From Pseudomonadota bacterium (GTDB taxonomy: Bacteria; Desulfobacterota; Desulfobacteria; Desulfobacterales; JAHIVH01): a DNA stretch of 64,000 nt. A program made the translations under genes and the position numbers. This document shows positions 53,353 to 62,542 of the stretch, in pieces (the stretch's first letter is position 1; every line of letters starts with the position of its first letter). Under the pieces are notes generated by a model. The model was not told where the DNA came from. It was given only the letters and a program-made list of their open reading frames with translations, and searched no databases. The DNA is taken from NCBI GenBank assembly GCA_018816735.1, contig JAHIVH010000099.1:46121-110120 (forward strand). Direction: 5' to 3'.

Positions 53353-55131
53353 ATGGCAGATATAGATATTGTAATTGAAATTTGCGGGAGTGCAGGAGAA
53401 GGAACCATCTCTGCAGGTGAAATTCTGAGCAGGCATATGAGTTCGCTTGGGTTTGAAATCATGTCTTTTGATTCTTACCCGTCAGAAATCAGAGGGTTTG
53501 GAAAATGTGTCGCCCATTCCCGGATCAGCAACCAGCAGATTCTGTCACCGGGAAAATATACGGATATTCTGGTGGTGCTGAACGATTCCCATTCAATCCC
53601 CCAGCTCCATGCGGTCCGGGAGAATGGCGTCGTGATCTATGACAGTCAACCGCCTGCCTATCATGAAGAAGACAAAAGCATCGCCGGATGGATGGCGCCG
53701 GGGATGATCGCCTACGGCATTCCGCTTCATTCTCTTGCAAATAAGGCCGCAGGAAGCGCAAGAGGAAGAAACATGGTTGCTCTGGGTGCCATGGCTGCCT
53801 TGTTCGGCATTGATGAAGAAGGATTCAAGACATCCATCATGAAACGGTATGCCACAAAAAAACAGGTGGTCATTGACAGCAATGTGAATTCCTTTGAGGA
53901 AGGCTATGTCTGGGCAAAGAAGAATGTGCAAAAGCTCGATCATCTGACTTTCAGCAAGGTAAAACTTCGCAAAGTAACCCAAAACCGGATCATCATAAAC
54001 GGCAATCAGGCTGTGGCGCAGGCGGCGCTTGATAGCGGCATCAAGCTTTTCGCAGGATACCCCATCACTCCGGCCACAAAAATCATGGAGATTATGGGTA
54101 AGGAATTGCCCAAGCGCGGCGGCATCATGCTTCAGACCGAAGATGAACTGTCTGCCATCGGAAATGTGATCGGTGCGGGATTTGCCGGAAAACGGGCCAT
54201 GACCGCCACATCCGGTCCCGGATTTACCCTCATGACGGAAATGACCGGGCTTGCCGTCATGGCAGAGGTCCCTGCGGTTGTTGTGAATTCCCAGAGAGGC
54301 GGTCCTTCCACAGGCCTTCCCACAAAAACGGAACAAAGCGATTTGAGTCTGGTCCTGGCAGGCGGCAGTGGGGATTCTCCCCGAATCGTTCTTGCACCAT
54401 CAACGGTTGAAGAGTGCTATGAAAGCACCTGCCTGGCGTTTTATCTGGCTGAAAAATATCAGACCCTTGCTGTATTGCTGCTCGATTTCTTCCTGTCCAA
54501 TTCCATACGAAATATCGATGAACCGAGTCTGCCTGATAAAAAAATGCTTTCGGCAAATATCTCCCCGTCAAAAACAGACTTAAAAGATTATCGGCGATTT
54601 CAGCTGACAGAAAGCGGTATTTCACCCCGGGCTTTACCGGGAACACCTTTGGGCATGTTTGTGGCCACAGGGCTCGAACACAATGAAAGAGGAAAACCTG
54701 CGTATGACAGCAAGACGCATCTTGAAATGACGGAAAAGCGGTATCGAAAGCTTGACGGTATTTTGAAAGAAGTGTCGCCGCCCACGTGGGACGGGCCCAA
54801 AGCAAATGTGGATATTGGGGTTATTTCCTGGGGATCGACCGCGGCTTCTGCCCATGAAGCGGTATTAAAAGCCAGAAAAGTGGGCGTAAATGCAGCGTTC
54901 ATGAGCAGCATGCTGTTGGTTCCCTTAAATGTGGACCATTTTGTAAAATTCAGCGCAGCCTGTAAAACAATTCTCGTCCCGGAGCTGAACTACAGCGGCC
55001 AGTTTGCCGCTCACCTGGCACAATATCTGAACAGGCCCATTGAAAAATTAAACAGGATTACAGGACTTCCCATGCCTTCAGAAGATATTTTTGAAAAGAT
55101 CATGGAAATTGCTGACACACAGAAAAGATAG
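53353..55131 (+). CDS. korA: 2-oxoacid:ferredoxin oxidoreductase, fused gamma-alpha subunit
   Basis: 592 residues from the ATG at 53353 (MADIDIVIEICG, AGGA upstream); the frame opens at 53284. An N-terminal gamma domain (GSAGEGTISAGEIL ... SEIRGFGK, about 1-175) is fused to the alpha part (NGNQAVAQAALDSGIKLFAGYPITPAT, then TATSGPGFTLMTE and RGGPSTGLPTKTEQ). This gamma-alpha fusion is typical of 2-oxoglutarate-type enzymes (KorA). With KorB it converts 2-oxoglutarate plus CoA to succinyl-CoA, CO2 and reduced ferredoxin. Substrate is inferred from the citrate synthase and aconitase genes in the cluster. Confidence 0.88.
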   Translation: MADIDIVIEICGSAGEGTISAGEILSRHMSSLGFEIMSFDSYPSEIRGFGKCVAHSRISNQQILSPGKYTDILVVLNDSHSIPQLHAVRENGVVIYDSQPPAYHEEDKSIAGWMAPGMIAYGIPLHSLANKAAGSARGRNMVALGAMAALFGIDEEGFKTSIMKRYATKKQVVIDSNVNSFEEGYVWAKKNVQKLDHLTFSKVKLRKVTQNRIIINGNQAVAQAALDSGIKLFAGYPITPATKIMEIMGKELPKRGGIMLQTEDELSAIGNVIGAGFAGKRAMTATSGPGFTLMTEMTGLAVMAEVPAVVVNSQRGGPSTGLPTKTEQSDLSLVLAGGSGDSPRIVLAPSTVEECYESTCLAFYLAEKYQTLAVLLLDFFLSNSIRNIDEPSLPDKKMLSANISPSKTDLKDYRRFQLTESGISPRALPGTPLGMFVATGLEHNERGKPAYDSKTHLEMTEKRYRKLDGILKEVSPPTWDGPKANVDIGVISWGSTAASAHEAVLKARKVGVNAAFMSSMLLVPLNVDHFVKFSAACKTILVPELNYSGQFAAHLAQYLNRPIEKLNRITGLPMPSEDIFEKIMEIADTQKR

Positions 55132-55158
55132 TCATCCACGGGTAATGATGAGGATAAC

Positions 55159-56001
55159 ATGGATCATATCGAACGATTTTATATAGACGAAAAACTGGCT
55201 GATATTAAAAAAGACGGGTTTTTAAATTACCGGTCAAAAGAACTTCCCACATGGTGCCCGGGATGCGGATATTTTGGCATTACACAGGCAATTGCAAAGG
55301 CATGCAATGCGCTGTCGCTTCCCAATGAAAATATCTGTGTGGTCAGTGGCATCGGGTGTGCGGGACGGTATCCCATTTTCATGAAAGCATACGGGTTTCA
55401 TACGCTTCACGGCAGGTCCGTGCCCATTGCAAGTGGTATCAAACTGGCCAACGAAGATCTGACGGTTTTTGCCGTGGGCGGAGACGGTGATATGCTCGGC
55501 ATCGGCGGCGGTCATCTGCCCCATATCGCCAGGAAGAATATCGATATCACTCTGTTTCTTTTTGACAACATGATCTATGGGCTGACCAAGGGGCAGTCAT
55601 CTGCCACCACGCCTTTGGGACAAAAAACCAATTCCCATACAAAAGGCAACCCGGATTCCCCGTTAAAGCCAATATCATTGGCCCTCGCTTATGACGCTTC
55701 TTTTGTGGCAAGAGGATTTGCAGGCGACCTTGACGGCATGCAGGACATCTTCATGAAAGCCATCCGGCACAAGGGATTCAGCTTTGTTCATCTGATTACG
55801 CCATGTGTGACATTTGATAAAGTCAATACCTGGGATGTGATGCGAAACGGCTATCACCCTATTCATGAATCCCATGATGTCACAGACCGGATCGCTGCCA
55901 TGCGTCTAGCGGAAGATCAGCGGTTTTTTCTGGGCGTATTTTACCAGGATGAGAAAAGACCGTCGTACCAGGAGTATTTGCGACAGATACATTCAGCATA
56001 A
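55159..56001 (+). CDS. korB: 2-oxoacid:ferredoxin oxidoreductase beta subunit
   Basis: 280 residues. WCPGCGYFGITQAIAKA carries two cluster cysteines, and GIGCAGRYP adds another. The thiamine-diphosphate motif VGGDGDMLGIGGGHLPH is clear, and DNMIYGLTKGQSSATTP follows. It forms the TPP-containing half of the KorAB enzyme and lies 27 bases after korA. A separate ferredoxin-like delta subunit gene is absent from the cluster. Confidence 0.92.
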   Translation: MDHIERFYIDEKLADIKKDGFLNYRSKELPTWCPGCGYFGITQAIAKACNALSLPNENICVVSGIGCAGRYPIFMKAYGFHTLHGRSVPIASGIKLANEDLTVFAVGGDGDMLGIGGGHLPHIARKNIDITLFLFDNMIYGLTKGQSSATTPLGQKTNSHTKGNPDSPLKPISLALAYDASFVARGFAGDLDGMQDIFMKAIRHKGFSFVHLITPCVTFDKVNTWDVMRNGYHPIHESHDVTDRIAAMRLAEDQRFFLGVFYQDEKRPSYQEYLRQIHSA

Positions 56002-56031
56002 GATTAAGGACGTGTAAGATGGAATTGACCC

Positions 56032-57579
56032 ATGAGTGACCCCGAAAAAAACGATCGATATGATCTTTGTGTGATCGGCTGCGGCCCCAGCGGATTTGCC
56101 GCAGCCATGCGCGCATTTGATATGGGAAAGCATGTGGTGATCATCGAGAAGGACGAGATTGGTGGCGCTGGTGTGAAGTGGGGTGCGCTGGCGTCAAAAA
56201 CCATGTGGGAACTGTCCAATGATTATTATATTGCTGCCAAGACTGACAGGGGGTATCGTGCCTCTGCGCTTCACCCGGATTACGGCAGCGTGATGGATAC
56301 GGTGCAGCGGGCAGTCAAGGAAAAACAGTACCAGATGATTTCCCAGATCGAAACCTTTTCCAGAAGACGATGGAAAGGACCGGGTTCCCTCACCCTGAAG
56401 CGGGGATGCGGTGCGTTCAGGTCTCCTGACAGTCTTGATATTTTAACTGACGGCAAGGTGGATGAAACCGTGGTTGCCGATTTTTTTCTGATAGCAAGCG
56501 GTTCAAAGCCCAAAGAATTTCCAGGTATTCCTTTTGATCACAAACGCATTTTAAGTTCCGACTCCATTTTGAGCCTGAAGTCGTTTCCCAAACGGTTGAT
56601 TATCATTGGTGCCGGAATTGTGGGATGTGAATATGCAACCATTTTTTCCAATTACAACCGGACCAAGGTATATCTGGTCGATCATGCTGAATCGGTCATT
56701 CCGTATGAGGATTTTGATATCAGCCGGTTTGTGAGTTCGTGCCTGGAAAATAACGGCGTGGAAATTTTCCATTCTGCGGCATTGAAAGACATTGTGAAAC
56801 GAAAGGACCATCTGGACATCACCCTGGATTTTGAAGATGGGCATTCCCAGGTGGTAGAGGTGGATGCGGCACTCATCTCCATTGGCAGGGAACCGAATCT
56901 GTCCTGCCTGAATCTTCAACATGCCGGTATTCTTCCGGACAAAACAGGGCGAATTGTAACCGATGATAACTGCATGGCAGGCAGGCATATCTATGCTGCA
57001 GGCGACGTGACCCATCTTCCGGCCCTTGTGAATATTGCAGAAATGGAAGGGCGTCATGCAGTGGCAAGCATGTTTGGGAAACCTTCAAAACCGTTGAGTT
57101 ACAAAGATATGTCGACCATCATGTTTTTTCACCCGGCTGTGGCAGCCGTGGGAATGAGTGAAAAATCGTGCCGGAAGAAAAACATACCGTACCGGGCAGC
57201 TTACTATTCCAATGCGTTTCTGCCCAGAGCCATTGCCATGCGTGCGTTAAACGGTTTTTTTAAAATCATTGCCACAGACGAGGACAATCCCAAAATTCTG
57301 GGGATGCGGGCAGCAGGTCCCCAGGTGTCGGGAACCGTCATGGCTGTTTCTCTTGCCATGAAACGGTCCGAATGCGTGAGCGACATGCTGGAAAGCCTTT
57401 ATCCGCACCCCACCATGTCCGAGGCCATGCAGGAATGCATGCGGATGCTTATCGGAACATCAACGTTCAAACCTTTTGCTTTTCCCGGACGATTGCGCAC
57501 ATGGTCGTGGCATCCGGGAAAAGAGAAAGATGAAGAAATAAAACAATCATCAATTGAAACAAACGGAGGAAAAGAATGA
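56032..57579 (+). CDS. dihydrolipoamide-dehydrogenase/SthA-like flavoprotein without redox-active cysteines
   Basis: 515 residues. FAD motif VIGCGPSGFAAAM, NAD motif IIIGAGIVGCEYATIF, the HIYAAGDVTHLP block and the C-terminal HPTMSEAMQE His-Glu region are those of class I disulfide oxidoreductases. The active-site stretch reads GGAGVKWGALASK where relatives have GG(T/G)C-x4-C: both cysteines (positions 47 and 52) are Gly and Ala. Disulfide chemistry is thus impossible; a transhydrogenase or diaphorase role like SthA, tied to the Kor complex, is more likely. It overlaps the ferritin-like gene by 4 bases. Confidence 0.82.
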   Translation: MSDPEKNDRYDLCVIGCGPSGFAAAMRAFDMGKHVVIIEKDEIGGAGVKWGALASKTMWELSNDYYIAAKTDRGYRASALHPDYGSVMDTVQRAVKEKQYQMISQIETFSRRRWKGPGSLTLKRGCGAFRSPDSLDILTDGKVDETVVADFFLIASGSKPKEFPGIPFDHKRILSSDSILSLKSFPKRLIIIGAGIVGCEYATIFSNYNRTKVYLVDHAESVIPYEDFDISRFVSSCLENNGVEIFHSAALKDIVKRKDHLDITLDFEDGHSQVVEVDAALISIGREPNLSCLNLQHAGILPDKTGRIVTDDNCMAGRHIYAAGDVTHLPALVNIAEMEGRHAVASMFGKPSKPLSYKDMSTIMFFHPAVAAVGMSEKSCRKKNIPYRAAYYSNAFLPRAIAMRALNGFFKIIATDEDNPKILGMRAAGPQVSGTVMAVSLAMKRSECVSDMLESLYPHPTMSEAMQECMRMLIGTSTFKPFAFPGRLRTWSWHPGKEKDEEIKQSSIETNGGKE

Positions 57580-58037
57580 AATTTGAAAGCGTAAAAGACA
57601 TTATCAATTATGCCATGGACAAAGAAAAGGAAGCTGCTGAATTTTATGATAAGGCAAAGGATGATAAAAATTATGAAGCCTTAAATGACATGCTGTCCGA
57701 TTTTGCCAAAGAAGAAGTCAAACATTATGAGATGCTGAGAAACATTGGGAAAGACCACTCCAAAATTGAGTCCTATACGTTTAAAAATATTGCGGATCTG
57801 AAAATAAGTGATTACATGACGGAAATAACATACAAGCCCGGTTTGTCCTATCAGGATTTGCTTCATGTGGCTATGAAACGGGAAGAAGAAGCCTTTAAAT
57901 TTTATCAGGGCCTTCTTGAAAAAACGGACAGCGCAGACCTGAAAAAGATTTTTAAAATTCTTGCCCAGGAAGAATCCAAACACAAACTCAAACTGGAAAC
58001 CTGGTATGATGACTTTCTGGCCAAACAGGATATGTAA
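57576..58037 (+). CDS. ferritin-like/rubrerythrin-type di-iron protein
   Basis: 153 residues, four-helix type. Two E-x-x-H elements, in FAKEEVKHYEML and LAQEESKHKLKLE, together with E residues in EKEAAEFYDKA and KREEEAFKFYQGL, give the usual di-iron ligand set. No rubredoxin domain is fused. A role in iron handling or peroxide protection of the Fe-S-rich cluster is plausible. Its ATG overlaps the stop of the flavoprotein gene (ATGA), so expression is coupled. Confidence 0.85.
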   Translation: MKFESVKDIINYAMDKEKEAAEFYDKAKDDKNYEALNDMLSDFAKEEVKHYEMLRNIGKDHSKIESYTFKNIADLKISDYMTEITYKPGLSYQDLLHVAMKREEEAFKFYQGLLEKTDSADLKKIFKILAQEESKHKLKLETWYDDFLAKQDM

Positions 58038-58060
58038 CCATAAACAAACGGAGGTTTAAT

Positions 58061-59239
58061 ATGCCCGATTTAGCTGATATTAAAAATACAGGGTTGAGAG
58101 GCGTTACGGTAGCCAGCACAAAAATCAGTGATGTCAAAGGGGATATCGGAAAACTGATTTACAGAGGCTATCGGGTGACGGATCTTGCTGAAAATACATC
58201 TTTTGAAGAAGTGGTGTTTCTCCTTCTGTATGAGAGAATGCCCACATCAAAAGAACTGGTTAATTTTAAAAGAAAAGTTGCGGAGTCGGGTTCGCTGCCG
58301 GAAGGCGTGGTTAAAGCCCTGTCTTCGCTTCCCAAAGAATCCCTTTCCATGGATGTATTGCAGGCCGGTATTTCCATGCTGGCCACGTATGATAAAAATG
58401 TTGAAAAGGACGACAGGGCAGCCAATGAAGAAATGGCAGTCAGGCTTGTTGCCAGAACATCTTCGCTGGTCGCAGCATGGGAACGCATAAGAAACGGCAG
58501 GAGCCCTTTAAATCCAAAGCCGGATTTGAGCCATGCGGCCAATTTTCTTTATATGATTTCAGGCGAGGTGCCTGATAAAGAGCTGGAAGGTTTTTTTGAT
58601 ACCTGCCTGGTGCTCCATGCCGAACATTCGTTTAATGCGTCAACTTTCACCGCACGGCAGATTGCATCCACAAGAGCCCATATGTATGCGTCCGTATCCG
58701 GTGCTGTGGGTTCCCTGTCCGGCGAGCTTCACGGAGGCGCCAATACGCGCGTGATGGCCATGCTGAAACAGATCAATTCTTTGGATGCGGTTGACAATTA
58801 TATCGAGACCGAACTGAATGAAGGGCGAAAAATTATGGGACTGGGCCATGCCGTTTACAAGGTCGATGACCCCAGAGCGTTAATCCTCGCACCCATGTCC
58901 AAAAAAATGGGTGAACGAAAAGGCGAGACAAAATGGTATGACATGTCCAAAGCCCTTGAAGAAAAAGCCAAAAAAGCGTTCAAGGAAAAAAAACACATGG
59001 ATATATTTGTTAATGTTGATTTTTACAGTGCGTCGCTCTATTACTCCATGGGCATTCCCATGGATCTTTTCACGCCGGTTTTTGCCGTATCCCGAATTTC
59101 CGGCTGGTGTGCTCATGTGCTTGAGGAAAAATTTGCTGATGCTGCACACAAGCCCATGCTCTATCGCCCCAAGGCAGAATATGTCGGGGAATATTGCGGC
59201 CCTGCGGAATGTGAATTTGTTGATATCGACGAGAGGTAA
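58061..59239 (+). CDS. gltA: citrate synthase
   Basis: 392 residues with GGAGGT before the ATG. Catalytic residues are in place: His224 (GELHGGANT), His263 (GLGHAVYK) and Asp320 (NVDFYSA), the same spacing as in the small archaeal/bacterial citrate synthases. It condenses acetyl-CoA and oxaloacetate to citrate, the entry step of the oxidative TCA cycle. It is not the Re-type enzyme. aconitase follows after 44 bases. Confidence 0.95.
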   Translation: MPDLADIKNTGLRGVTVASTKISDVKGDIGKLIYRGYRVTDLAENTSFEEVVFLLLYERMPTSKELVNFKRKVAESGSLPEGVVKALSSLPKESLSMDVLQAGISMLATYDKNVEKDDRAANEEMAVRLVARTSSLVAAWERIRNGRSPLNPKPDLSHAANFLYMISGEVPDKELEGFFDTCLVLHAEHSFNASTFTARQIASTRAHMYASVSGAVGSLSGELHGGANTRVMAMLKQINSLDAVDNYIETELNEGRKIMGLGHAVYKVDDPRALILAPMSKKMGERKGETKWYDMSKALEEKAKKAFKEKKHMDIFVNVDFYSASLYYSMGIPMDLFTPVFAVSRISGWCAHVLEEKFADAAHKPMLYRPKAEYVGEYCGPAECEFVDIDER

Positions 59240-59254
59240 CCCTGGCAGTCAGGG
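59240..59254 (+). other. short hairpin between gltA and acnA
   Basis: CCCTG-GCAGT-CAGGG is a perfect 5-base stem directly after the citrate synthase stop. No T-run follows, so it may be an RNA processing or stability element rather than a terminator. Confidence 0.4.
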
Positions 59255-59283
59255 ATAAACCAAAACTTTTAAGAGGATAGATA

Positions 59284-61995
59284 ATGAACGACCTTGATTA
59301 TAGAAGCGAAGTAAATGTATCCGGGAAAACGATCCTGTTTTTTGATATCCGGAAATTAAATGGAACAGAGAACATCAATATTGACAAGCTTCCCTTTTCC
59401 ATTCGGATTCTGGTTGAAAATCTTTTAAGGAACGAAAACGGGGATACGGTCAAGCAAGAAGATGTTGTTCGTATCGCCACCTGGAAGCCCCATTATGACA
59501 CGCCGTCTGACATACCCTATTATCCGGCAAGAGTTCTCATGCAGGATTTTACAGGTGTGCCTGCAGTCGTTGATCTTGCATCCATGCGTCATGCCCTGAA
59601 AGAGTCAGGAGGCGATCCGGCTGTTATCAATCCTCTCATTCCTGTTGAACTGATCGTCGATCATTCTGTCCAGGTCGATTTTTTCGGAACCGATACGGCG
59701 CATGTCAAAAATGTGGAAATGGAATATCAGAGAAATGGCGAACGCTATGAACTTTTGAAATGGGCACAGGAGAGTTTTAATAATTTTTCTGTTGTTCCCC
59801 CGAATTCCGGCATCTGTCACCAGGTTAATCTCGAATATCTAAGCCGGGTCATGATTTCGGAAGAAAAAGACGGAGAAATGATTGCTTATCCGGATACCCT
59901 GGTGGGTACAGACTCACACACCACCATGATCAACGGCATCGGCGTAATGGGCTGGGGGGTTGGGGGCATCGAGGCTGAAGCGGTCATGCTCGGTCAGCCC
60001 TATTACATGGCCATCCCCGAGGTGGTTGGGTTCAGGCTTTCCGGCGAGTTGAAAGAAAATGTCACGGCAACCGATCTGGTGCTCACCATCACCTCAATAT
60101 TGCGAAAACAGAATGTGGTGGAAAAGTTTGTGGAATTCACGGGACGCGGCATGGCCAGTTTAAGTATTGCAGACCGGGCAACCATTGCCAATATGTCTCC
60201 GGAATATGGCGCCACCATGGGGTTTTTCCCCATAGATGAAAAAACCATCGATTATCTCAAACTGACCGGGCGGGATGACCGTGCGGAAATGGTGCAAGCG
60301 GTGGCAACCCAAATGGGGCTTTTTTGTACTGGAAAAGAATCAATAGAATATTCAACTGTTATCGAGCTTGATCTCTCAACAGTTGAACCTTCCCTGGCCG
60401 GTCCGAAACGGCCCCAGGACAGAATTTCCGTGGCAAATGTGAAAAACCAGTTTATCAAGTCCATGGAAAGTGACAAAAAAAGCCCGTCAACAAAAAAAGG
60501 TCTGAAGGAAAACAAATTTACGCCTGCGTTTGATCGTATGGCGCATTTTGGCCTGAAGACAGATCAGGTCAAAATAAGAGACGGCAGCATCGTCATCGCG
60601 GCCATCACGTCCTGCACAAACACATCCAACCCGGATGCGTTGATCGGTGCCGGCCTTCTTGCCAGAAACGCTGTTGAAAAAGGATTGAAGATTTCCCCCT
60701 ATATTAAAACCTCATTTGCGCCAGGTTCCAGGGTGGTTGACATGTATCTTGAGAGTGCCGATCTTTTATCCGGCCTGAAAGCATTGGGATTTCACACTGC
60801 CGGATTCGGTTGTACCACCTGCATTGGCAACAGTGGCCCGCTTCAGACTGATATTGAAAAGGCTATTTCAGAAAACAATCTGGTGGTGGCAGCGGTTCTT
60901 TCCGGCAACCGGAACTTTGAGGCGCGCATTCATCAGAAAGTCAGGGCCAATTTTTTGATGTCTCCGATTCTGGTCGTGGCGTTTGCGCTGTCCGGAAAAA
61001 TCGATATCGACTTTGAGAAAGAGCCTCTGGGCATGGATCCAAATGGGACGCCTGTGTTTTTAAAAGACATCTGGCCGTCAAAAGACGATATCAGAAAGCT
61101 TGTGTCAAAACATGTCAAACCGTTGTTTTACGGCAAGGTTTATAAAACCATTTTCAAAGGCGATGACCATTGGAAAAAACTTGCCGCCCCGACAGGCGTG
61201 GCCTATGAATGGAACAGCGAATCCACCTATATTAAAAATCCGCCATATTTTGATTCGTTTAATCTCAACATCGATCCGATTTCAGATATAGAAAATGCAA
61301 GAGTGCTTCTTTTGTTGGGTGATTCGGTGACGACCGATCATATTTCGCCGGCAGGTGAGATTCCACAGGAATATCCGGCCGGAAAATATTTGATGGGAAG
61401 ACATGTCCAGCCGGAACAGTTTAACTCCTACGGGTCAAGACGGGGAAATGACGAAGTCATGATCCGGGGCACATTTGGGAATGTGCGGATAAAAAACAAA
61501 CTGGTTTCTCCAAAGGAAGGCAGCTTTACCCTGAAATTCCCCGAGAAAAAAGAAATGTATGTGTATGATGCGGCAGTACTGTATGAGAAAGAGGATGTTC
61601 CGCTGATCGTCATCGGCGGCAAGGAATATGGCACCGGATCATCGCGCGACTGGGCGGCCAAGGGTACCCGGCTTCTGGGCGTAAAAGCCGTGATTGCCGA
61701 ATCTTTTGAGCGTATTCACCGTAGCAATCTTGTGGGCATGGGCGTTCTGCCCCTTGTATTCAAATCAGGGGAAAATCTGAAAACCCTCGGGCTTGATGGC
61801 AGCGAATGCTATGATATCGTGGAGATTTACCATTTAAAGCCAGGCAGTTACTTGTCGGTAAAGGCAATAAAGGATAATGGAGAAACCGTGCCGTTCCAGG
61901 TGATTGTCAAATTGAATTCGGACATGGAGCTTCAGTATTACATTCATGGCGGGATTCTGCCTTTTGTTTTGAGAAAAATTATCCGGGAACAATAG
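59284..61995 (+). CDS. acnA: aconitate hydratase (AcnA type)
   Basis: 903 residues, usual length for AcnA. Cluster cysteines are at 444 (TSCTNTSNP), 510 and 513 (GCTTCIGNSGP). The swivel domain shows GDSVTTDHISPAG and KEYGTGSSRDWAAKGTRLLGV. It interconverts citrate and isocitrate with a [4Fe-4S] cluster, fitting between citrate synthase and the KorAB step. Isocitrate dehydrogenase is not in the window. Confidence 0.96.
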   Translation: MNDLDYRSEVNVSGKTILFFDIRKLNGTENINIDKLPFSIRILVENLLRNENGDTVKQEDVVRIATWKPHYDTPSDIPYYPARVLMQDFTGVPAVVDLASMRHALKESGGDPAVINPLIPVELIVDHSVQVDFFGTDTAHVKNVEMEYQRNGERYELLKWAQESFNNFSVVPPNSGICHQVNLEYLSRVMISEEKDGEMIAYPDTLVGTDSHTTMINGIGVMGWGVGGIEAEAVMLGQPYYMAIPEVVGFRLSGELKENVTATDLVLTITSILRKQNVVEKFVEFTGRGMASLSIADRATIANMSPEYGATMGFFPIDEKTIDYLKLTGRDDRAEMVQAVATQMGLFCTGKESIEYSTVIELDLSTVEPSLAGPKRPQDRISVANVKNQFIKSMESDKKSPSTKKGLKENKFTPAFDRMAHFGLKTDQVKIRDGSIVIAAITSCTNTSNPDALIGAGLLARNAVEKGLKISPYIKTSFAPGSRVVDMYLESADLLSGLKALGFHTAGFGCTTCIGNSGPLQTDIEKAISENNLVVAAVLSGNRNFEARIHQKVRANFLMSPILVVAFALSGKIDIDFEKEPLGMDPNGTPVFLKDIWPSKDDIRKLVSKHVKPLFYGKVYKTIFKGDDHWKKLAAPTGVAYEWNSESTYIKNPPYFDSFNLNIDPISDIENARVLLLLGDSVTTDHISPAGEIPQEYPAGKYLMGRHVQPEQFNSYGSRRGNDEVMIRGTFGNVRIKNKLVSPKEGSFTLKFPEKKEMYVYDAAVLYEKEDVPLIVIGGKEYGTGSSRDWAAKGTRLLGVKAVIAESFERIHRSNLVGMGVLPLVFKSGENLKTLGLDGSECYDIVEIYHLKPGSYLSVKAIKDNGETVPFQVIVKLNSDMELQYYIHGGILPFVLRKIIREQ

Positions 61996-62016
61996 AGATA
62001 TGAATGGAGAAGACAA

Positions 62017-62376
62017 ATGGATATTCAGGCGTTCTATGACAAGCTGAAACAACTTCATGAAAAAAAAGGGTTTTATTTCAATAAGGATAAAGACGTGGTG
62101 TTTGATCTTTTGCAAGCGCTTCTCACAAACCGGGACCGATATGGATACATGTGCTGCCCCTGCAGAATAGCCTGCGGTGAACGGGAATATGATCAGGACA
62201 TTATCTGCCCCTGCGATTATCGGGCGCCTGATGTGGAAGAATTCGGAAGCTGCTTCTGCAAGCTCTATGTGTCCCCGGAATGGAATGAAGGCAAAATCCA
62301 TCATGATTTCATACCGGAAAGACGTTCTCAGGAAAAGATAGACAAGGCTCTTGAAATATTTTTGGATGAAGAATAA
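62017..62376 (+). CDS. ferredoxin-thioredoxin reductase catalytic-subunit-like protein
   Basis: 119 residues. Cysteines follow the FTR beta-chain pattern: C47-P-C49-R, C53, C64-P-C66 and C79-F-C81 with KLY, enough for the [4Fe-4S] cluster plus the redox disulfide. The usual His after the first CPCR is replaced (CPCRIAC). It probably transfers electrons from ferredoxin to a thioredoxin-like protein. It closes the long plus-strand cluster, 21 bases after aconitase, where it might set the redox state of those enzymes. Confidence 0.82.
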   Translation: MDIQAFYDKLKQLHEKKGFYFNKDKDVVFDLLQALLTNRDRYGYMCCPCRIACGEREYDQDIICPCDYRAPDVEEFGSCFCKLYVSPEWNEGKIHHDFIPERRSQEKIDKALEIFLDEE

Positions 62377-62380
62377 AAAT

Positions 62381-62523
62381 GGGTTTAACGGGTTACTTGG
62401 GTTGCTTGGGTTACTTGAGTTGAAGGAATAAAGGCATGGTTAAGGGGAAGGGTAAAAGGATGTATTGTCTTTTTAACTCAATGAACCCGATGAACTCGAC
62501 AAACCCAACAAACTCAACGAACC
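62381..62523. repeat. second GGGTTG / CAACCC repeat pair
   Basis: A G-rich arm (GGGTTTAACGGGTTACTTGGG..., 62381-62423) starts 4 bases after a stop codon. A C-rich arm (AACTCAATGAACCCGATGAAC... to AACTCAACGAACC, 62475-62523) lies 50 bases later. The layout equals that at 47300-47530. The arms may form a long imperfect hairpin that ends the upstream transcript. Confidence 0.65.
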
Positions 62524-62542
62524 ATAAACGGGAGCAGGGGAG

